From Coriolopsis trogii (lineage: Eukaryota; Basidiomycota; Agaricomycetes; Polyporales; Polyporaceae): a DNA stretch of 64,000 nucleotides. Location: NCBI GenBank assembly GCA_020543525.1, contig JAHYIO010000001.1:1-64000 (forward strand), given 5' to 3'. How positions within the stretch are numbered: the first letter of the stretch is position 1; the number at the start of each line of letters is the position of its first letter. The position numbers and the translations under genes were made by a program. A model generated the notes under the pieces. The model had not been told where the DNA came from. It did no database searches and worked only from the letters and a program-made list of their open reading frames with translations. Positions 44,992-56,530 of the stretch are shown here, piece by piece.

Positions 44992-47875
44992 ATGACCGTC
45001 TTCGAATCACGCAGTCCTCCGTTCGTACCACCTCGGGACGACCTCACCATCCCCCAGTTTATACTGGACGACCCGAATGTTCACGCTACGAGGCCAAAAC
45101 GCGACGCCGATGCCCCATGCCTCATCGATGAGGTGTCTGGCAAGGCGGTCTACCTTCCAGAGGTCAGTGGCGACTGGTGCCTCCTCTGTTATGCCCCGGA
45201 TACTGATTGTTCCGCAGTTGCAACAGCGAAGTCATGCACTTGCGAGGGTGCTGAAGGCAAAATGGAACATTGGTGAGCGGTCTGTCTCATCCTCCTGCCT
45301 GACCATGTCGCTCAATCTCTCCTTTTCAGGACCTGGGGACGTTGGTATGTGTCGAACATATGCGCTACTCGATCCCGTGCTCGTCACTCACGCCACATCT
45401 AGTATCCATGTATTCGTTGAATCAGCTGGGTGCGTCTGCAAGGCCAGCGGCGAGCGAACCGGATCCTGACCTCGATATGCAGACTACATGGTTGTCGTCT
45501 GGGCGGTGCACAGACTCGGAGGCACTGTAGCGTGAGTCTGACTCTACGCCGCACCCGACACGAGGACAGTACTTACTGGGATTTATTCTACACCAGAGCG
45601 CACAGCGCCGCACTCACAGCCGAGGAACTGGGTGGGTACGAACGCCTCGCGCTCGACACGAAACTCACGAAGACGGCATCACAGAGTATCAACTCAAGAT
45701 CGCAGAGCCTGTCCTTCTGGTGGGACATCCCGCTCTCCTGAAAGCAGCGCTCACCGCCGCCGAAAACATCAAGTTACCTCATGAGCGCATCATTCTTCTC
45801 GAGGGCCATCTTGCCCCGGAAGCACCGTTCGTGTCGATCGAGTCCCTAATTGAGACGCACGAGACGTATCCCCCGTACGTCGAGCACAAGCTCAAGCCGG
45901 GCGAAGCCAAGACGGCTGTAGCCCTGTTGTGTTATTCCTCGGGGACTACAGGCAACCCGAAGGTACTCTGTTCCCTCAGCACTTCGCGCGCAAGCCACGT
46001 GTGCTGACTGTATCGCTCAGGCCGTCAAGATATCGCACTACAGCTTCTTGTCTAACGTCATACAGAACGCGATCCACAACCGCGTGAATGAGCAATACGC
46101 GAAGCGGGAGGACATTCGCTTCCGCCCGGGTGATATATGTGGTGGAGGTGCGTGGTGTTCAGCCAGTCCACGGCATTGCCTATCAGCTGATATGCGTGTG
46201 TAGCTTTGCCGTTCTTCCGTGCGTACGTCCAGAATTCCTCGAGGAACGTGCGCTGACGGAAGTACTACGTAGACATGTACGGGTTCATTCAGGTGAGCAT
46301 GGGAACGATCTACCAGGTGCTCGACGTTACTGAACGTTTGACCCTAGTTGCACTTCATGATCTACGTCGGAGTACGAAGCGTTCTCACGTATATCCGTTG
46401 GGACAATACTGACGTTCTAATACGCAGATGACGGTGGTCGTCTCGCAAGTCTTTGTCTACGAGAACTTCCTGCGCAGCATTCAGCAGTTTAAAATCACCC
46501 ACCTTCTGTACGCATCCCTCGCCTGTCGCCTCCGGTGTCTGGAAATGGAGACTAACTGTCTGCAGATGCGTCCCGCCTCAAGTGATTCTGCTCGTGAAGG
46601 TGCCTCCTACTGACTCTGCGTGCCAACATCTTTGCCTGATATGCTCTACATCCAGCACCCCTTGACCAAGAAATACGACCTCTCGTCCATCCGCGCCATA
46701 TTCGTCAGCGCAGCCCCGCTCTCCGCATCACTCACGGAAGAACTCCTGCAGCTGCTCCCCAACATCCAGCTCGGCCAAGGCTACGGTACGCCCGCTTCTC
46801 ACCTGGGCCGTCTCTCAACATCCAGCTTATACTCACAATCAAACGTGAAGGGATGACCGAGGGCAGCGGGGCAGTCTCACTTGTGCGTTCCTTCGCATCC
46901 TCATCCAGTTCCTCTGTTATCTACGTAAGAGTGGGACCAAACTTCAGTCGTTGACGTCTCTCTCTCTTTTTCCCAGTTTCCGGTCACTCAGAGGATTGGC
47001 GCGCTGGGGAGCGCGGGCCAGCTCCTGTCCGGGACCTTCGCGAAGGTCGTCAAGCAGGACGGGACGCTCGCGGGTGTGGGGGAGGCGGGCGAGCTGTACG
47101 TCCAGGGCCCGCAGGTCGCACTCGGGTACTACCATAACGACGAAGCGTGAGTCGCATTCGAATTCCAAATTCTGTAGCAGAACGAACACTGACGAGGACT
47201 ACAGGACGCGCGAGACGTTCGTCGATGGGTGAGTGATCACAGCGTTCACGTGTATGCAAGCTGTTGCTGATAGACCCCGGCGTAGCTGGCTCCGTACAGG
47301 CGACGAAGTCAGGTTTGACGAGAACGGCGAGATCTTCATCACGGACCGCATCAAGGTCCGTCCTTCCTCCTCCACTTCTGTGACCGTGCAGCCGTCTGAG
47401 CCCTCGAATTTGTCACGCCGACATCCTGACTCATGGTCCTATAGGAACTCATCAAAGTCAAAGGCCTCCAAGTCGCTCCCTCTGAGCTCGAAGGTCGCCT
47501 CCTAGACCACCCCGACGTCGCAGATGCAGCAGTCATCGGCGTCCCGCACGACTACACCGGGGAAGCGCCCCGCGCGTACGTCGTCCTCAAGCCCGCCATC
47601 GCTGACTCTGTCAAGGGCGACCCAGACGTAGGCACCCAGGTCCGCGAACGGCTCTATGACGTAAGTAAGCTTTCGCCGGACTGAGCGAACGAGGAGCTGA
47701 TTGAGGGGTGTGGGGGGTGCAGCATGTTTCGGCGAGCGTTGCAAAGTATAAGCGGTTGGATGGGGGGATCGAGTTTGTGGATGCTGTTCCTAAGAACGCG
47801 AGCGGGAAGATCCTCAGGCGGGTATTGAAGGAGCAGAGTAGAGCGGCTGCGGGATCTGCCTCATCGAAGCTCTGA
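44992..47875 (+). CDS. AMP-dependent acyl/aryl-CoA ligase (4-coumarate-CoA ligase-like) with peroxisomal C-terminus
   Basis: ATG at 44992 ([20 protein letters not shown]); TGA at 47873-47875. It activates a carboxylate with ATP and transfers it to CoA. Motifs: P-loop [82 protein letters not shown] followed by [20 protein letters not shown], and the catalytic-lysine motif [11 protein letters not shown]. About thirteen small introns, several only loosely fixed (45250-45520, 46010-46430). The last residues are ASSKL, an exact SKL peroxisomal signal, so action in peroxisomes on fatty or aromatic acids is likely. Exact substrate cannot be read from sequence. Confidence 0.88.
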
Positions 47876-48407
47876 ACGCCATCCGCCTTTGCCAGTGGGT
47901 ACAGTTGTGGTCAGGCATGTCAGCGACGATAACCGAGTGTGAAAACCATCTTCTCAAAGCTCGGGAGTCTTGTGGTTGTAGCTTCATTCTACTAGTAGCG
48001 GAGTCACAGTTGCAGGACGGCGGAGGATAACATCAGGCGCCTATATATATGGCTGGCGCGCACGCTGTCGGCGGCAGAGTCCAGATCCGTAAGTTGTCTC
48101 TGACCTCAGACCGGTCCTCAGATATCACACTCTCGCATATATCCCGTGGCTACACATTTCCAGGCTCAATTGACTGCTCACTCTCGCACACCGACGAGAC
48201 TCAGAGTTTTAGCGCTTTAAGGACTCGCTGCCTCGGACAACGCTGCACACTGGCACTGCGAATAGCGTAAGCCATACCTTCGTACGGAATGCGAGCATTG
48301 CGAGCCGTGCACAAGCGCGCACAGACCAGCTCGATGGGAGGGAGTATACAGAGTGGCTAACTTTTCGGTGGGAGGCTGACTCTCCACAACGCCGCATCTC
48401 CTGAGCG
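47876..48407. other. Intergenic region
   Basis: 3' flank of the ligase and promoter of the DHH gene. A TATATATA stretch near 48040 is about 370-490 bp from the next start, so its role is unclear. No gene seen. Confidence 0.4.
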
Positions 48408-50072
48408 ATGGCATCTCCCCTCGCTTCTCACTCTCTGCTCCTCAAAGCGTTACGGTGCATCAGTCAAACTCCTCGCGACTCTACCAAGCTTGTTCCGCGC
48501 AGACAGAACAGTGTCGTCGTGAACGTTATGCCGTCGTCCACCTCGCGTTCCCCATCCCCCTCCTCGCGGACAGACAAGGAATGGCCCGCGCCTTCAGCAC
48601 AAATGTCCGCAGCTCGAGCATTCCTCACAGAATGGTATTGCGATTACAAACATTCCCGGCCTCTATGTTCGCTGATACAATATGAACAATAGCGCGTCAG
48701 CCAGCGCGCCGACGCTCCTGCTTCCTGACAAAGACGCAGACGGGCTGTGCAGTGGAATGCTCGTCTACCACACCCTCACCCACCTTGGCCTCCCGCCCTC
48801 GTCCATCTCCGTCCACTTCCCCGCCAAAGGGGCCAACATCCACGCCGCCCCCGAACGTGAGCGCATCGCGCAGTATCGCGCACGCTACGTCATCGTCACC
48901 GATCAGGGCAGCCGCGGCGGTCCGCCCATCGTCGACGACCCGAACACGAAGTCGCTCGTCCTCGACCACCACTTCAGCACAGACTTTCCCGACCGCGCGG
49001 TCGTCTGCTCTGCCGCGCATTCTCCCCCCCTTGCCACAGCGAGCACGCTTGCGTACACCGTATGTCTGGCCCTCGTGTCAAACGACAAGAAGGGCGCCGA
49101 GCTGAGGGAGCGCATGGACTGGCTGTGTGCCATGGGCACCATGGGCGACCTCGGGGCGAGCTTCAAGTGGGAGGATCCGTTCCCGGATATGCGTCCCTGC
49201 TTGAAGAGATGGACGAAGAAGGTGCTAGGCGAGGCCATCGGACTCCTCAACGCGCGTACGTAGACACTGAGCTACCACGGGAACAGTCATACTGACACGG
49301 TGGCCGGCAGCGCGTCGGTCGCCCGCTTATGACGTCCGCACGGCGTGGGATGCGCTCTTCTCCAGCACTTCCCCGCGTGACCTCGTCTCCCCAACTTCCA
49401 GTAGTACAGCCGTCCGGAGGCTGTTCGAAGCTCGTGCAGACGTCAAGGCCGAGACGGACCGCTGCGCGCGCAGGCCGCCCACATTCTCGGGAGACGGGCG
49501 CGTCGCCCTCATCCGCATCTCGAGCGGCGCACAGGTGCATCCTGTCCGTCGCTTTCTTTCTCTCTGTTGCTCCGATGCTTGAGTCTGAGGTACTCACTCA
49601 CCGATCTGTCCACAGCTCATCGCCACACGATGGTCTTCTTCGCTCAAGGGCGCGCGGCTCGAGATCGTGATGTGTGCAAACGACGGCTACAGTCCCGGCA
49701 TGACGAACTTTGCCTGTCGCGTCGCCAAGAACGGCCGGACTGCCGCAGGTGGCGGCACGAACATCATCGAGATGCTGAAGGAGTATGCGACCCGGGTGCC
49801 CGGTTTGCGGGAGTCGATGGGCGACGACTTTGCGCGGGGTCACAAGGAGGTAGGTCTTCTTTGGTTGTGAGACTCAGGTCGAGTGTGGACTGAACGCGTC
49901 TCAGGCGAGCGGTGGCATTGTCCGGACCGAGGACTTTGAGCGGCTTTGGGGGGTTATGGCGAATGCAGAACGTGAAGATGCTGGACCTCCCGCGAAGAAG
50001 AGGAAGGTCGGCACGGTAACGCAGCGGAATACGCTGGAGGCATGGCTGGGAAAGGCAACGCGCGATGGATAG
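48408..50072 (+). CDS. DHH-family phosphoesterase with nuclear localisation signal
   Basis: Two in-frame starts, 48408 (MASPLASHSL) or 48528 (MPSSTSRSPS). Exon 1 ends SAARAFLTE and an intron (about 48635-48691) leads to ASASAPTLLLPDKDADGLCSG, the first metal-binding motif (DxDADG). Then VIVTDQGSRGG and LDHHFSTDF, the DHH motif proper, and MDWLCAMGTMGDLG. The DHHA1-like C-terminal part has FACRVAKNGRTAAGGGTNII and DFARGHKEASGG. The family holds RecJ-type exonucleases and small-molecule phosphodiesterases using Mn2+ or Mg2+. Near the C-terminus GPPAKKRKVGT (codons about 49983-50015) closely resembles a classical monopartite nuclear signal, so a nuclear nucleic-acid role is plausible. All metal ligands I can identify are present. 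Confidence 0.82.
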
Positions 50073-50429
50073 AACTCGGAATGCAGGGTCTGTTTGTAGG
50101 GATGACTTCTCGTTGATGTGCTCGCTCGCCGGTGTATCTATCAGCAGATACAGGGTACCATGGCAGTCCATCATGATGATAAACTACCTCAACTCCCTTG
50201 AGGTCCACCGCTCTCTCGTGATGCGACGTGCTCGCAAAGGCGTCTCAGTTTGTATGACCCAAGTGATCACGCATGCGATCATGCACTGCAGCTGCAGCCT
50301 GCCGATGGATATCCGACCGTGTGTCTGTCCTGCCAAGCAGAGCCGGGAACCTGTTGACTGTGGTCTGCCTCATACTGCGCGTGAGGCAGCTGATCACACA
50401 GTCCATGAACATGCTATTCAGCAGTAACA
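50073..50429. other. 3' flank of the DHH gene
   Basis: Transition from GC-rich gene DNA to the AT-rich island. No gene seen. Confidence 0.4.
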
Positions 50430-50871
50430 TAGCACAGCTTACCTGAACATGACTAGTGGTCTCACTTTACTGCCAGCATCTGTGGATCATGGAACCTAAA
50501 GGGCCCTGATCCCTGCTGTGCCCAGTACAGATTAGCTGTGCACAGAGTGGCAGTGACCCTTGGTCCGTAGAATGTTGATCTTACAAAGCCAACACTGTGC
50601 TCAGAGTTTGGAACGAATGGGATACAGGTCAGTTAAGGTTTCATATACTGCTTAACAATCATGATGCTTGTATATATGGAAACACGAATAATCATTAATG
50701 GATATCTGATATCTCTGCTGTAAATCTCCATAGCAATAAGACCTATGACAAACAATAGAGTTAGAGACAACTAACAGATTTATACCACATCTATCAGATA
50801 GCAGAGTTAGTGAACAACAAATCTAATACCCATCAAATAATGATTAATCAACAATAACAGACACTCTAGAG

Positions 50872-50880
50872 TATATATAA
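50872..50880 (+). promoter_or_regulatory. TATA box of the DUF6533 gene
   Basis: TATATATAA about 75-83 bp before the ATG at 50955, followed by an A-rich, CT-containing leader. Confidence 0.5.
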
Positions 50881-50954
50881 GAACACTGAAGTCCGAAGTT
50901 TACAACTACTACTGCTTCTGTCATATCTTTTGAACATCACTCAGCCTCATCAAT

Positions 50955-52523
50955 ATGTCCTCTATTGATCTTACTAAATTGATTGCTCTTGATCAAGAAT
51001 TGTAAGTACTATTGACTATGGAGTGTGTATATTATTGACATGCATGCAATTGGTATTAAGTCAGAACCAGGATTTTGTTCTTATTAGTATTTTAGGTATC
51101 AAAGATAATGTATGACTGCTTCAACACTTACTCATTAGTCACAGTATTGTTGGTCTATGAATATTTGGCCACAATATTTCAGGAGATTGACCTTATCTGG
51201 AGGCAAAAGTTCAAAACATCCACTTGTCTCTTCTTTTGCAACCGTTACCTGGGTCTAATCTACAACATATGGGCATGGTTTCCTCCCCCTTCACATGAGA
51301 AGGTATGAATTTGCATAATACAACATGATTAGTATTATACTTATCTAGATCATAGAGGTAATGATAAATTCATGTGTGTATCAAATAGTATTAACCTTTT
51401 TTTTAGCTGTCAAGCATCTATTTTCTCTTTTCTTGCTCTAGACTACTCTCGATATCTCGTTTGGGGAGGTATGAGCACAATGATTATCTTTATATACCTA
51501 TTAACAGTTTGTAGCATTTTCATCCTTACGGACCTATGCACTTGCCAATCAAAGTCAGTTCATAAGTATAGCAATCTTTGTGCTATCTATTATACCTCTA
51601 GTTCTCAATATATATGTAAGAAATTCTGTTCATCTCACAAAACTGGTTTGCTGATATGTGATATAGAATGACATTCACTATGGGCATCTAGTGATAGATC
51701 CTACTATAGGCTGTATAAATATAGGCATTGCACCTACCGAATTCACTCATATGTAAGACTGATTTTATCATAGTGAGTTTGACTAACATTATTTATAGAG
51801 GTCTGAAAATACAGAGTTTCTTGTCACATTTTTGCTAAAGTCTTGTTTAGCACTTTTTATCTCTCGTGGAGCACTCATTCTTGCAGATATCACTGTGATC
51901 ATAATAACATGCAAAGCCACCTATACAAGTGTAAAGCAATCCCATATATTGAACAAAAAAATATCACTGACCTATATACTATTCAGAGATGGTATGTCCC
52001 AACCTGACTTTATTGTAGCATTTATATTTACTCAACATTACTAGGTATATGTTACTTCATGTAAGCTTGAGATATACTGAATGGCTGGCTATAACTGATA
52101 TTATATAGTATACTGCTCATTTTAAATATGATTCATCTTACATTTTCTTGGACATCAGTATGCTTGTCAATAATTATCTTACTTTTGTATCACTATTGAC
52201 TAGTTTTCACAGCTTGCTATTGTCAATTCTCAAGGAGATAATACAAGTTTTGTTGCACAATTCACAGAGCTGTAGGATTCAAAACCTACTTTGTTGGTGA
52301 AATATACTAACAAAATGTTAGATTGAACTCAATTTTGGTATCAAGATTTCTACTGGATATACAAAAGGTTAACAAGAATAGTCATTATCAGCATAGTTTA
52401 TCTTCTATGAGCTCTGTCCACTTTCAAAGTCTGGCTACTCCTCTTCCTGCTCCTGGAGAAGAGATAATTATAGGCTCTGTGGAGCCTGCCCATAATGAGA
52501 ATATTGATAATAATAATCAGTAA
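50955..52523 (+). CDS. DUF6533-type multi-pass membrane protein in AT-rich DNA
   Basis: Typical pattern of this basidiomycete family: YSLVTVLLVYEYLATIFQEI then DLIWRQKFKTSTCLFFCNRY (exon 51108-51302), SCQASIFSFLALDYSRYLVW, SSLRTYALANQ, FISIAIFVLSIIPLVLNIY, ALILADITVIIITCKATYTS, SLTYILFRDG, ILLILNMIHLTFSWTS, SFVAQFTE and ILVSRFLLDIQKVNKNS, ending TAA at 52521-52523. From about 51407 on every intron phase works by eye. The joins at the extreme N-terminus (MSSIDLTKLIALDQEL at 50955, donor at 51002) and at 51302/51407 are not clean: the first may use another start (51108), the second a weak donor at 51278. About seven hydrophobic segments. Function of the family is unknown. Codons end mostly in A/T, unlike all neighbours. 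Confidence 0.72.
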
Positions 52524-53175
52524 ATCAAAGTGTAAGCTTTTCCCCCCAATATATCAATCAATTTCCTGGATAATGCTAATAGAAATACAATCACAGTATG
52601 AATCTCTATCATCAAGTCCTCTAACATTCACTATACCTTATTGCTGCTCTCAGTATATATATGCATCACATTCTGTATCTCTTGACCAAACATGCTGAGA
52701 ATTGAGAGGCATTGAGCACATTTACAACAAACAAACTCCCAGGGGAGGCACAGGGCCAGGCTCTCAGACTATCAAGCTTATCAATAAAGCCAAGGCTGCT
52801 GCTATGTCAGCAAATACTTATAGCCTTCTAGAGATTTAAAAGCTACATGTCTCAGTCCAAGAGCAGGGCTCTGCTGTGGGTCAATATATATATATTATAG
52901 TTAGAGATGGCAGTGTGGCTCTGTACATAAGAGTGAAAGTCAGACTATTGTCTGTGCTCTTTCCAGACCAACAGTATCTCGCCATCAAGCAGCCAGGCTG
53001 TGCAGCAACAGATACAAGACTCAGACTCAGAATCCTGGTGCCACAAAGACTGCCCACAGTGGTTGCAACAGCACTGTAGAGTAAGAGTGTCTTGACCTTC
53101 CTTCTAAACTGCAGGATGGGTATGTGGGACTGGATGTGCAGCTGCATGGCATGAAGCCCAGAGGCTCTACAAGCC

Positions 53176-53220
53176 GACAAAAAAGTCCCAGGTTCAATCA
53201 ACCTTGGGGACTTTTTTGTC
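53176..53220. repeat. Strong hairpin with A/T runs at the edge of the AT-rich island
   Basis: GACAAAAAAGTCCC (53176-53189) pairs perfectly with GGGACTTTTTTGTC (53207-53220), and inside it AGGTT pairs with AACCT around a 5-nt loop. A C-run and a third half-copy (AACTTTTTTGTCTC, about 53241-53254) follow. It could be a mobile-element end or a transcription-stop structure. Confidence 0.7.
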
Positions 53221-53259
53221 CCCCCCCCATGTGTTGTAGCAACTTTTTTGTCTCATAGT

Positions 53260-54318
53260 ATATGGCTCGAAGGCTGTGGCCCTTAAGATCAATACTATAG
53301 TCTAAGGGGAGAAGCAGTAGGATCGTGTGTGGTATGGGCATCCCGGAGTGTCAAACACATTTCCAGCACAGATTGCAGTATCTTCGTACCATACTACTGA
53401 CTGTCAGCCCTGAATGGCTCGAGCAAGTCTGCGGACTCCGAGGAGTTCTCGCCATTCGTCCTCACAATATTCTTCCCTCCCTAGCTCCTCGATATGACAG
53501 ACGGACCTCGCAGACAAGCAGCTCGGAGATCTTCGAATGACCGACACCCAGGCTTCGAGTGCGCCGGTTCGACAAACCGAGACACTCACCCTGAAGGCTG
53601 CTGCACCATGGGCTCCGCCTCCAAGTCACGCCCTCCGTTGGGATAGATCCAACGATTTCTCACTTTTCACCTCTTGAAGGAGAGAGCTAGCGTGCAGGAA
53701 TGCGGCAAAGCGCGATACGAACTTGCGAGTGGGCCTCTAAGCTGTTTGCCGTCCACGAAAACATGTCATGGGTCAAGCTCGGAGGGTGGTGGTCTCTGTC
53801 ATACTGGTATGTTATGGTTACGGTTGAAATAGGGGCGGAAATGTGCGGAGAGAACAATGGCCGATGATGACAAGTCGAGACTCGAAGCGCGCGAGAGCCG
53901 CCGAACTTCAACCAGGGTTCATCGAGCGCTCGTAGATCTCTCTTGTTCAAACTATTACCACTCACTCGATTTGTAAACCATCGTTAGACCAAAGCTATCG
54001 CCAGAGCTTCCCAAGCTGGTGCGCTATATTTATCTGGGAAGTCAGGCGACTTAGATCCTTGCTGTTCTAGTCCTAGGCAGAGTTGCCTGAGGCTTTCCAA
54101 AAGACTTACGACCAGTCACAGTGCAGCGTTGTATGATCCCAATTTTCTACTTAAAGCGGCCAGGACTCTGCAGCTGAAGCTCTTGTACAATTGCTCGTAT
54201 CAGGTATGCTCCACTCCAATGCACAGATTCGCCAGGAGAGTATTTACATTTCCGCCGGGTGGCCTCTGCAGCAGTATCGAAGCACAAGTACCAGTCGCGT
54301 CGCGGGCTTCAGACAAGA
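53260..54318. other. Intergenic region before the F-box gene
   Basis: GC content returns to normal. Short frames on both strands without recognisable pattern; no repeats seen. Confidence 0.35.
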
Positions 54319-56112
54319 ATGAGTGTCTTGAAGCAACTGCATGAGCTGCTGCTCTCCGTAAGAGCCGAAAGCCATTCCATGAGGTACGTTCGCTTGTCGA
54401 AAAGACTGCATCTCGAGACTCATCGTTGAATTCGCTGGCACTCAGTCTCGCCGACGTAAGTCTAGATACCCTGACACGGCTACGCGTTACTTTGCGAAGG
54501 CTGAACTCGTTCATCGCAGCTACAAACCTCGGAGCTTGAGGCGTACCACATCCTGGTAGAGCTTCGCAGCAGCATCAACACCTTCTCCACCATCAATCAG
54601 CTTCCGTCGGAACTCCTCATGATGATCTTCGAGTACGCTGTTCGAGCAAATCCTGAGGCCTCCCAAGAAGGCCTCTCCAGATTGATCGATACACAGGTCG
54701 TGCTGGATCTGACGCACGTGTGCCGACACTGGCGGACTATTGCGCGCGGGGATCCGGGCCTCTGGGCGCAGGTCGATGCATGGCCCGAGGAGCGACTAGC
54801 GACCTTTGCTGAGCTCTCCGACCCGTTGCCCATGCGAATTTTCGTGAACGGTGGACATTGGATGACGCACGAACGTGTCAAAGAGCTTGCGCCTCACCTG
54901 GAGAGGCTGGACGTCGTGGAGGGAATTGGATCAAGCGAAACCGTGGATTTGCTCAAGATGCGGGCCCCCCAGCTCGAATGTCTGAGCATATGCATCGACA
55001 CCCGCGACATGGAGCGATGGTGTATACATGAACACGCACCGAGACACGTGGAGATTCTCGAAGGGCACGCGGACATGCTCAAGGGACTCAGCATCACTTC
55101 TGTGCATGACTGGATCCCATCGACTCATTTCGGGCAACTCACCCACCTGCGTCTCGATTTCCACTATTTGTCCCTCGTTCATTCGAACGACATCCTCATG
55201 GTTCTCGCAAATGCGCCCAAGCTCCAGTTCTTGCACGTTAAAGCTCCGCCGCTGAAGCGACAACGTTACGAAGGGTCATGGCAACCTCGGGACGTTGTGT
55301 TGACGGACATACGAACTATCGTTTTTGTCAACTGCAACTATTACCTGGCCCTAGAAGTCGTCTATCGTCTCTCGCTTCCACCGAACATATACGTTCGATA
55401 CCAGAAACTGCTCGTCACTAACGATGCCCATCCAAAAGAGACGAGGCTTCCAAAAGTCTTCTCGACGTACACGACCATGAAGTACTACACACGAAACCCA
55501 AGGACCAACGCCCTTCTGATCATCGCTCAAGGCCCGGATTGTGGCTTCTGGCTACAGGTGGGCCCTGCAATGCCGGACGCGCGCAACGTGCCAGTCCCAA
55601 TCAAGTGGAACTTGTATCCCATCCGCTCCACAATGGAGACCGTCACCACGCTAACGCTGAGCGTCAACTACGCGCTTTTGACTTTCCTCCTGCCATATTT
55701 CCCCTCCCTGACCGAGCTCAATGCCATCCCGGACGCGAGGCTCGATCTCAAACATGTGGGGAAGCTCTTCGAGCGTTGTCCACATCTTCACACGCTCCGG
55801 GTGCGTTTTCCCTTCCATGAGGCGGAGGGCGAAGAGCTCGAGAAGTTCAAGACGATGATGAACGCACGAGTGGCGGCCCAGCGTCGTCTCCATTGTCTCA
55901 TACTCCTCCGAACATACTCTTGGGGGCTTGACGAGAGCGAGGAGAACCTCATCCGCTACCTCCGTACCGTGGTTGACAACCTCACCGTGCTGTCCGTAGA
56001 CGAAGTTCGGTCGGTGTGTTCGTCCACTGTGAGTGATGTCTGGGATATTCCAGGGTCGGAGAAGTACTGGGACATGGACGAAGACAGCAAGCCGGTTGAT
56101 CCCTCTGAGTAG
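54319..56112 (+). CDS. F-box protein with long leucine-rich C-terminal region
   Basis: The main exon is continuous from an acceptor at about 54520 to the stop at 56110-56112. It begins LQTSELEAYHILVELRSSIN and runs into the F-box INQLPSELLMMIFEYAV followed by VLDLTHVCRHWRTIARGDPG and LWAQVDAW, the standard basidiomycete F-box order. The C-terminal 400 residues have irregular Leu-rich repeats (LDLKHVGKLFERCPHLHTLR). F-box proteins recruit substrates to SCF ubiquitin ligases through Skp1. The N-terminal exon is uncertain: 54319 (MSVLKQLHELLLSVRAESHS) is the best upstream ATG, with candidate introns before 54520, but I could not verify phase. Such genes are numerous and fast-evolving in Agaricomycetes. 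Confidence 0.75.
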
Positions 56113-56234
56113 GTACAGACGTGACTCATCACTCCAAACGAATCTGCCTTCCTACCACTACCCACGACGTCGAGAGGTGGACATGTCCACTCTTGGTAAA
56201 GTTCAGATTTTGTGGCCAACGCAGTACTACCCAG

Positions 56235-56526
56235 ACTCGTTCATGTACCTACCGGAACACATCAGCAGAGTCCATCGAGACACGATCACAACTCACAGGA
56301 TGAGGATGAGGTCCGCGTGCCTGGTCAGGTTGCGGAAGCGGTGAGAAGAGAACACCATCGTCTTGTTCCCTCGCAGCTCCCACAGTCTCTCGAACGGATC
56401 CACAAACAGCATCGGACTCGTTTCCGGAAAGCGGGCTCGATATGCGCTCGGTTCGTCAAACAGCAGCAAGCCCGTCCTCGGGTCCGTACGAACGACAGAC
56501 CACATAAACGTCCTCGCACTGGGCAC
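56235..56526 (-). pseudogene. Relic of an ABC-transporter ATPase 3' end
   Basis: The minus strand encodes TGLLLFDEPSA (Walker B), then a short unrelated stretch, then ELRGNKTMVFSSHRFRNLTR and HADLIL, nearly identical to the end of the ABC gene at 36958-39739. After a short intron-like gap it resumes with YMNESG and a stop, where the intact gene reads YMNDSVIVEAG. Walker A, Q-loop and signature are absent from the flanking DNA. So this is a truncated copy of a close paralogue, 16.5 kb from the intact gene and on the opposite strand. Confidence 0.7.
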
Positions 56527-56530
56527 CCCG

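Larger units (their letters stand above)
50430..53270. other. AT-rich island
   Basis: Composition changes from GC-rich to clearly AT-rich for about 2.8 kb and back again. TATA-type runs are frequent (e.g. 50871-50880, 52885-52900). It contains one well-structured gene (50955-52523). From 52524 to about 53170 no coding is seen. No clear terminal repeats or transposase were found at the borders; the right border is close to a strong hairpin. Confidence 0.7.

Noticed and set aside
50955..51420. Calling the DUF6533 gene a pseudogene because the first exon joins are out of phase
   Set aside because: An alternative start (51108) and a weak donor near 51278 can restore the frame, and all later joins are in phase; left as a gene with an uncertain N-terminus.
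53185..53205. GGTTCAATC resembling a tRNA T-loop
   Set aside because: It lies in the loop of a long poly-A/poly-T hairpin; no acceptor, D or anticodon arm fits around it.
50430..53270. AT-rich island as an LTR retrotransposon or organellar insertion
   Set aside because: No long direct repeats, reverse transcriptase, integrase or mitochondrial gene seen; the gene inside has nuclear-type introns.
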